From the NCBI GenBank assembly GCA_021399435.1, contig JAJTUP010000018.1:682001-746000 (forward strand): DNA of 64,000 nt, read 5' to 3'. This document shows, in pieces, positions 56,913 through 64,000 of this stretch. This DNA is from Diaporthe sp. PMI_573. Its lineage: Eukaryota > Ascomycota > Sordariomycetes > Diaporthales > Diaporthaceae. Every line of letters starts with the position of its first letter. The stretch's first letter is position 1. The notes under the pieces were generated by a model, which worked only from the letters and a program-made list of their open reading frames with translations, was not told the DNA's origin and searched no databases. A program made the translations under genes and the position numbers.

Positions 56913-59758
56913 ATGAAACCAAGCAGCTCAGAGTCGGACTCCGCGGAAGCCCTTAATGTCGAGGATGCGAGCGTGGATTCCTCAAAAAAAGTGGCCGCCT
57001 CTACAGCGGGCACTGAGCCGGTAAACCATGAGGAGAAGCCGCCTGGCTTCAGATCAACTGTCCATGCTACCAGCATTGAGGGGACTCGGGCGGGCGATTT
57101 TATTGACGATGGAGCAAAGCTGAGTGAAATTCGGAGCTCTCTCAAAAAAGTCAGCAATGGTGTAGAGAAGCTCGCCACTACGGTCCAAGATTTCTTTGGC
57201 CTTTCAGATTCAGATGACGATCTTTCCGAGGACTACGCGCGGAGATTCGATGGGCAATGGCAACTCTCGTGGACCAAAATCAAAAATAATGCGAGACGGC
57301 GGCGGCGGCGTCGGCTGACGATGAAGAATGCCACAGCAAGTGGCAATGTGAACGGTCCCAAAGACGGCTTGGAACGCGATGAACACCCCACGAAGCACCC
57401 AGAAGTCGCACCTCACGTCCGAGAGTGCAACTTTGAGCAATTCCAATCACGACGGGCAGGAAAAAGCCATAAGTTGTACTGCGTCGACGTTCTGATTGCA
57501 GGCGATGAGCTTGAGAATGACATTCGTGACTTCCGCGAGACTGTCGCTAAGATACAATCCGGAAAGGTTGAGTCTTGGAAGCCAGTACATGTGTCGGACC
57601 TGAAAGAAGAGTTCAGCCCTGAAGGCGCAGGAAAGAAATGGATTCGAAGAATAAGAATCAACTCCCAAGCCGTATTGGCAGTCATACGAGACCTTTGCCC
57701 TCACGCCTATGGATCTGGAACCGGCCCAGTTGTCTTCTGCCGGCCTTTTCAGCTACTAGTCACTTTACACCTGAGGATGGAGGAGCAACTGGACAACATG
57801 CGAAGACTTGCGCACTCTGACACCACTGCCGTTGCTGAGCTGGCATGTTTCGTGGACTTCATGGAAGATCGAGTCATGCCTGATTCACGTCGGTATAGGA
57901 ACTCTTCATCTTCTCTATCCCCAACCATCCGGTATGAAGATCTATGGTATCTCTATCAGCCTGGAGATTTGGTCTATGTTCCTCGGAATGTATCAGGACA
58001 GGATGAACTCCGGTCAACTCCTGGTTCACCGCAAATTGTGCGAATCATACAAACTCATCTGACCCCAACATCGCCCAACAGAGTTCCCATTGGGATTTCG
58101 CTTGACCAAAATGAATCTTGGTCCTTCTTGGGCCACTTTATCGAATACGATGGCCGGTCTTTCGCACCGGTACACTATGTGTCCGATCCTTTCCCACCAT
58201 TTCATGGAGAAACCAAAGTCACAGAGCTGCCGGCATACCCAGTCTCATACTTGGAAGATGACGAAATCATGAGGCAAGCCATATATAATGGCCGTAGATA
58301 CATGGAAGTGATTGCACAACGGCATGGATTCTACAGTGGCTGGACACGACCAATAACCCCGAATGGGCAACGAGTGACAGAGAACTCTCTAGGAAACCGA
58401 ACGGCGAGTCCCGAGCACATTGAAAGCGACGTTCTTGTGGACTTCGAGGAAACATTCAACGCAATTCCCGATTGGAGGCCTGTATTCTACCAGGGCGTTG
58501 CCGAAGATGAAGGCAGCAGTAACGACACATTCAAGTTCGAAAAGTCTGACCTGCCCGTCTTAGAATGGGACGACACGAGACCTACAAACCACGACCACTT
58601 CGATCGATTCATGAGCGAGGACTCGACTGAAATGACTGAAGCGAAGAAATTCATGAGGGAAGATTTATTGGGGCAATTCAGGCAACATACGAGAAAAACT
58701 CCGACGGGAAGCTTCTCTGCGCTGCTTCCGAGCCGTTTCTTTGCGTATGCTGTGCTCGAACGCAGATTCTTGCAACTGGACACCCGCTTCTTCTGTATGA
58801 TAAGCTTCGAATCCAACGACAGAGCGTTTGATCAACTTGCGCTCATAGCCGACTACAAGCGGCTCATCCTCGCGCTTGTCAAATCACATTTCGAGAGGAT
58901 CGAGGAAGAGAAAAGGATAATAGAATACGTGGACGTGATCCCAGGCAAGGGAAGGGGCGTCGTAATTCTTCTGCATGGAGTGCCAGGTGTTGGGATGACG
59001 GCTACGGCAGAAGCTGTCGCCCTGAAGTTCAGGAAACCTTTGTTCCCTATCACCTGCGGAGATCTAGGGTACACACCTGAGACATTGGAAATATCCCTAA
59101 ATCAGATATTTCGATTGGCGCATCACTGGGGCTGCATTCTTCTACTAGACGAGGCTGATGTTTTCGTTACCCAAAGGGCGAGGCACGATTTAAAAAGAAA
59201 TGCCCTAGTCTCGGGTAAGGACCAAAACACTTATTCGGTATCAGATTTTATAAGACAAGTACTGACTCTGATAAAGCTTTTCTTAAGGCCCTAGAGTACT
59301 ACAATGGGATCATGTTTCTGACAACGAATCGAGCCGGTGTTCTGGATCAGGCCGTCAAGTCGAGAGTGACCTTGAGCCTTTATTATGATCATCTTACCGA
59401 GGATCAGACACTTTTAATATTCAAAATACACATCGAGCGTCTCAGAGAAATCGACAGGCAGAGAAACGCAGTATCAGATGAGAAGACCATCGTCCTCCAC
59501 AAAGAGATCCTACAATTCGCTAAAAACCAATACATACACGGGGGCAAGTCTGGAAGGTGGAACGGAAAACAGATCAGGAATGCTTTCCTCATTGCTTCAT
59601 CATTGGCCCAGTATGATGGTGAGGATGAGGGTAAGAATGAAGATGAGGATGAACTGGCAGGACGTGGCAGGAAGAAGCAGAAGACAATAGGCAGAAGGCA
59701 TTTCGAAATCATCGCTGAGACCATGCTCGAGACTCCCAGCTGGAGGGGGGTTCATTAA
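56913..59758 (+). CDS. Large fungal AAA+ ATPase with altered Walker A
   Basis: Predicted 927-residue protein from exons 56913-59214 and 59277-59758. The N-terminal 110 residues are charged and disordered. Residues about 170-560 resemble the DUF7025-type N-terminal domain of fungal AAA proteins (LWYLYQPGDLVYV, GHFIEYDGRSFAPV, RRYMEVIAQRHGF, RPVFYQGVAE). The AAA core follows: Walker A GVPGVGMTATAEAVA (689-703), Walker B ILLLDEADVF (D746, E747), sensor 1 MFLTTN and then VLDQAVKSRV. The Walker A position that is normally lysine is methionine 695 (codon ATG at 58995-58997), so nucleotide binding may be weak or lost. The C-terminus is basic (RGRKKQKT). Joined across the intron, the sequence reads NALVSAFLKALEYY, as in relatives. 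Function of the family is unknown. Confidence 0.85.
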
Positions 59759-60859
59759 CAACATAGTGGTTGTATAGCAATGGGGTATATCAATGGAGCA
59801 TCCCTCCTTGGTGTGAGGTTAAAAGACCTATCATGGTATTTTTTAACTAATTTAATTCAACTGTGTGTACTCTGCTACCATCTGTGTTTAGAAGCCATTG
59901 CACTAGGTAATATTTAGGCAAATCTTCTTATAGAGCTTTTTTAGTCTATAGTTGTCTGCCTTTAAGATTTTGGCATTCCCTATTCTCGATTTAAGATGTA
60001 TATAAAGGGACCACTTATACACTCCTTAAGAAGCATGCGTACACGGATTAAAAACGAAACCACCTAGCTCTGTGTGGCGGCGCTGAAATCAATTTGCGTA
60101 TTCATTAAAATCAAACAATGCGACCAACCCCTTACCTCCGGACCTCAAAGGAAATGCCTAATCCAAGGGAGAAATAGCCACGGACGGTTCCGCACTACAA
60201 CTTGACCACCAAAAATGACATCCGTTCACTAGGTGTTCACAAACTGCCCACCTTCTTGCCCAAAGTGCCTCACCTGATTGGATTGTTACGTCACTAAACA
60301 CGACCATTGAGTGTGCGTACTAAATCGCACAAGGGCTCTTCACGATATGGAAAACGAGGAACGCCTGAAAGCCTCCTTCATTGACTAAAAAGGGAATCTG
60401 TGCAATCGAAGGAGCACGACCGAGACATGCGGCCATCTCGGCATCTAGACCCTGATGAGCTCGAGAGACATTTCAGCACTGCCCATTACCCGAACACAGC
60501 CATATCACCTGGAATTAGTGAGTGGTCAAATTAGAGACGCTTCACGATTCCAAGGGATGTCGAATAGGACCCGTACTTTTACGAGAGTTTCCTGCGTCGA
60601 AGCAACAACTGCAAATATGAGACGCCGAGCAGGCCTCGTTGAAGTAGCATACACGAGGGATCAGAACAACAGCAAATTTCATCAACCCAGTATCAGCCAA
60701 CTAGCTGAGACACCAAGTACTTTGCCCAACCTGTCGGAGGTTGTCAGAATGTCTTAACAACAGTATACGTCCCATAACAGAAACGTCAAGGTTGACATCC
60801 CAAACTCGGCACCCCAAGGCCCGCATCCCATGATCGATCCCGAACTCAATATCCCACTA
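59759..60859. other. Intergenic region with AT-rich part and direct repeat copy 2
   Basis: 1.1 kb between the convergent AAA ATPase and LysM genes. AT-rich at about 59830-60000. Copy 2 of the 43-bp repeat lies at 60021-60063. Short frames beyond 60400 lack motifs. Confidence 0.55.
60021..60063 (+). repeat. 43-bp direct repeat, copy 2
   Basis: Partner of the copy at 56349-56391, same orientation, six mismatches by hand count. Flanks are also AT-rich but align poorly. Confidence 0.7.
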
Positions 60860-63613
60860 TCAGGATCTCACAGTCCGCGACTTGAGGAGTTGTGCTGGGA
60901 TACCGGTCTCATCGTCCATGCTGGTTGCCAGCTGTCCAAGAAAATTCCTGTCCACTGCCATATAAATAGCGCCGGCAAGCGTAGAGGGGTCCGCGGGGAG
61001 CCTCGTCCAACGGATGAGAAAGCTGGAAGCAACAAGCAGCACCATGATGCAAACGACGCATAACGTGACCCAGTAGCTGAACTCATACACGACCTGAAGC
61101 TCCGATATGTTATAGGGGACATTTGCTAAAAAGATTGGCAGGAACTCAGCTGCGATGGCGACGAGTGAGACAACCGCCAGGAATGGATAGCGGTGCTTCA
61201 ACGATGCGTGGAAGCCGGAGAAGGCGTTGGTAGGGCGTGAGACCGCTAGTGACCCTGCCGGGGTGGTCTTCGCGGATGATGAGAGGTGATAGGGGGCAAT
61301 TATGGCAATAGCTTTCATGCAAATCAGTCATCTAGATTGTCCTTCGTCGGGATTGTTGAACTCACTTTCGAAGAATGACCACCAGAAGGATGTGATCACC
61401 GTTCCGAGGAGGGTGAATAAGAACTTGACACCAAACGTCTCGCCATCCATGAAATCCTCGAAAGAGGAGGGTTTGTTCACGTTGTGGTAGTAAACGATGA
61501 GAATGATCAGGCCGGATAGAAATACGAGGAAGAGGGAGCGTTCGATGTATCCCAACGCAATAGGCAGTCGAGCTTTCACTGGTTGTGATGACCAAAGGCC
61601 ATGGGCGTCTGGGCTTTCTTCCACCGTGTTGTCGATTACAGTCTTGACATCGTGGCCAGTGGAGACAATGAGCGAATTAGCCGCGCACGTGGCCGATGCA
61701 GCGGCACGAGGGATGATTCCGTAGCGTTGCTGGCCCTTGCCGTCTTTGAAATACCCCAGCGTGAACATATAGCTCTTCAGAAACCCCGAAGAGCCGCTTC
61801 CCTGATCCACAGGCAGCAGCAGGTTTCGCAGTCCCTGATGCAGGCTTAGTGTCCCCGTCTCAACAATACTCCACGGGTTGCGGCTCACGCCCGTGCGCCA
61901 CCTTGCCAACAGAAAGATGGATGTGCCAACCATAAGTCCCATAACAGCCAAGGTACTGATGAGCAAGAGAGCCGGTGTAAGGGAAATACTGGGCTCAAGG
62001 CCGCAGCCGCGAGCCACCGAGGCCGGGTCACCACGACGGCAGCCGCCCCTAAGTTGGAAGCCAACGGCAGTTGCAGAGAGGGCTGTGGAAATGTTGGCAG
62101 CTATATTAAGCGCGAGCGTAAGAAGCGGCAGCAAACTCCTGTGTCGAAGACCGGGTAGACGTAGTGAGGAAGCACGGTACCGCCAGCTAAATGTACTCAA
62201 GAGGAGCGAGTGTTGAGCCGGTGCGCCGTCACGCTGTGTCATCTCGTGCAGCGGCTGAAACAGTTTGACGTTCTCGGTGAGGATGTGCACGGGAATGTGA
62301 AGGAGGGTTCCAAGCAGGACAGGCATGAACATGTTAACGAAGTAGCTGCCGACGCTAACACGGTGGACTATCCCGGGTGCTGTCGGAAGTGTTGGGCGCG
62401 GCGGCATATTGATGGTCTGCGATGATTCATTGGATCCGGATTGTTGGCCGACAGAGTTGGGCTCGACTCTGCCTTGCCTGGCTCGCCGTCCCGCTTTGGT
62501 CCAGACCAGATCGCCACATTCAGAAGTCGAGACGTCTGGTGACTTGACCGGTTTGAATGCTGTTATAGGCGGGGTTGTAAGGTGTGCAGTTGTTCCTGCA
62601 TGGTTGGAAAGAGACGAGGGCATGTTGATTGCTTCTGTCTTGGTGGCTGTCGACCTGGTCATGGAGTCCGTCCTTGTAGAAGCTGTTGTAACTATGGCCG
62701 CATATCCGTCTCTAGGACTGATGGTGTATTCCAGGCTCGCCCAGGCTCCTGTAGGACCACATGTGCAAGTGCAAGTAAACTGGCCGTGGAGGCCTCCGCA
62801 CAAGCACGCCCCTGGTATTCCGTCGGTACCAAAACAGCAATACATAGTACTAACGGGGGAGCAGTGCCATATCGGCGACTGTGTTGAAAAGCTGTTGAAG
62901 ACAGAGCTCCAATCCACCGTGGTAAGTGCGGTGGACCAGTCCGCGGTAGAGAGTACGGCAGTCCACTGAACGGTGCTCAGGGCGCTGCTCCAGTCGATCG
63001 GCGGCAAGTCCTGCCGAGGAGCAAGAGAGGCCGCAGAACTCGGGCTGTCCACACAAAGCCAAGAGTGGGGCTTCAGTGAGGCACACTGTGACCCGATCGA
63101 TGGATTCCAGGCGTATAACTGTTCAGTTGTGATATTGTGCGCAGTTGCAATGGAAGTGCAGCTGTCTTCAGGACGGATGAAATACCAATCCTGGCACTCA
63201 TTGATCACAACCGCATCTGTAGAGCCCTCGTAGCTTGGCGGTTTGGCCTGGGGAAGATGTATACCATTGTCAGTAACTGCGACGCCGGAAGGAATACCAG
63301 GTTCGCGCTCTGAAATTTGCCTGCCTAGTAAAATCTGAGCGAAGCTGGTCGACTTTTGAATCGGGAGACGTTGCAGGCCTACAACCACTAGGATAATCAG
63401 AGAGCAGATGAAGAGAAGTATTGCTGTCAAGAATGGCCACCGGAGCGCGAATGGTTTATAGTCGGGATTATGAGGATCTCCATCTTGTGTATCAGTCAAT
63501 ACTGTGTCTCCGATAAGTGTGCTGGAACCTTCAAGCTGTCTTTGAACCGTGTGCAAAATCCCAGACTTAGAATGAGGGTGCTTCGAGACTTGCACATCAG
63601 GCTGTTCGAACAT
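60860..63613 (-). CDS. DUF3433-type membrane protein with extracellular LysM
   Basis: Predicted 899-residue protein from exons 63613-61366 and 61311-60860 (54-nt intron). The start is the first real ATG of the frame (MFEQPDVQ). Membrane segment 1 is at residues 57-80 (LRWPFLTAILLFICSLIILVV). A LysM motif follows at about 141-188 (DWYFIRPEDSCTSIA ... YAWNPSIGSQCASL ... WLCVD). Next are four W-[ST]-[ST]-[AV]-L/V repeat units (DWSSALSTV, QWTAVLSTA, DWSTALTTV, DWSSVFNSF) and a Cys-rich patch (MYCCF ... CLCGG ... CTCTCGP). The rest is a DUF3433-like membrane part with several transmembrane segments, including GYIERSLFLVFLSGLIILIV and a C-terminal pair. LysM modules bind chitin-type glycans, so a wall-contacting sensor or anchor is possible. 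DUF3433 function is unknown. Confidence 0.75.
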
Positions 63614-64000
63614 GTTGAAGTATTTTGGATGCTGCAATGTCCGTGGTGCGGTGAAGGTTGAGGAGACGGGGCTTCACGTGCAGAATTGAAATACTTTCAG
63701 AAACTCCTTACAGGGCCGTTATGCGTGGTGAAAAATATAGTAGATGCTCTTCTCTTGAGCTCATATTTATATACAGCGCAATGCCTCCAGTTCTCGCGTT
63801 TGTGCTCACTAGAACTACGCCGGAACACGAGGCTGAGCATGAGGAACCAGATATGGCCACAGTTGGACCGCCGTGAAAAACGGTGAGACGAAAAGGGAAT
63901 CACAGAAAGTCCTAGAGATGGGTACCCAGGTAATCTGTGTTATGATTCACAGTAGGTCGGAGATGATAGTTGTGCGTGACCTAGATGAGGCTTCGTCGCC
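63614..64000. other. Upstream region of the LysM gene
   Basis: 387 bp up to the window end; probably the promoter of the minus-strand LysM gene. No gene seen. Confidence 0.45.

Noticed and set aside
62409..62969. 186-codon plus-strand frame opposite the LysM gene
   Set aside because: Antisense shadow; the minus strand carries recognisable LysM and membrane segments.
63614..63637. Extension of the LysM protein to an upstream start
   Set aside because: The eight extra codons begin with TTG, not ATG; the first ATG of the frame is at 63613.

Overview
This window is nuclear DNA from a filamentous ascomycete (Pezizomycotina, most likely a Sordariomycete). The genes carry short spliceosomal introns (about 45-165 nt) with GT-AG or GC-AG borders and CTAAC/CTGAC-like branch points. 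The families are typical of such fungi: HET, Clr5-ankyrin, DUF6594, DUF3433, EasG-like. All calls come from reading the sequence and joining exons by hand; no database search was run.

Left part (about 4.9-15.2 kb) is a conserved housekeeping block: a CCCH zinc-finger protein of the Lee1 type, the mitochondrial citrate carrier (Ctp1 type), a small Cbp6/UQCC2-like complex III assembly factor, and a Bsd2/NDFIP-type adaptor. These genes sit far apart, with long leader and trailer regions rich in simple repeats.

Middle part (about 15.7-36.7 kb) looks like an accessory island. It holds a protein with two retropepsin-like domains in one chain, divergently paired with a DUF6594 membrane protein; a decayed fragment of the retropepsin gene on the other side of that DUF6594 gene; a large F-box protein; a HET-domain pseudogene with one nonsense codon and two +1 shifts; a 1394-residue Clr5-ankyrin protein; a second DUF6594-like gene; and an orphan 186-residue protein. 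Between them are minisatellites, gene fragments and AT-rich gene-free stretches.

Right part (about 37.2-64 kb) mixes core and accessory genes: SAGA subunit Spt3, an EasG-like NAD(P)-binding protein, a short-chain dehydrogenase, an epoxide-hydrolase-like protein, protein L-isoaspartate methyltransferase, cytidine deaminase, a secreted subtilase with a Cys-rich tail, a MmgE/PrpD protein, a large AAA ATPase whose Walker A lysine is methionine, and a DUF3433-type membrane protein with an extracellular LysM.

The best candidates for something undescribed are the double-retropepsin / DUF6594 pair with its decayed duplicate, the Walker A-substituted AAA ATPase bracketed by 43-bp direct repeats, and the LysM-DUF3433 protein. 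Two GC-AG introns, one after a 15-nt first exon, are also notable.
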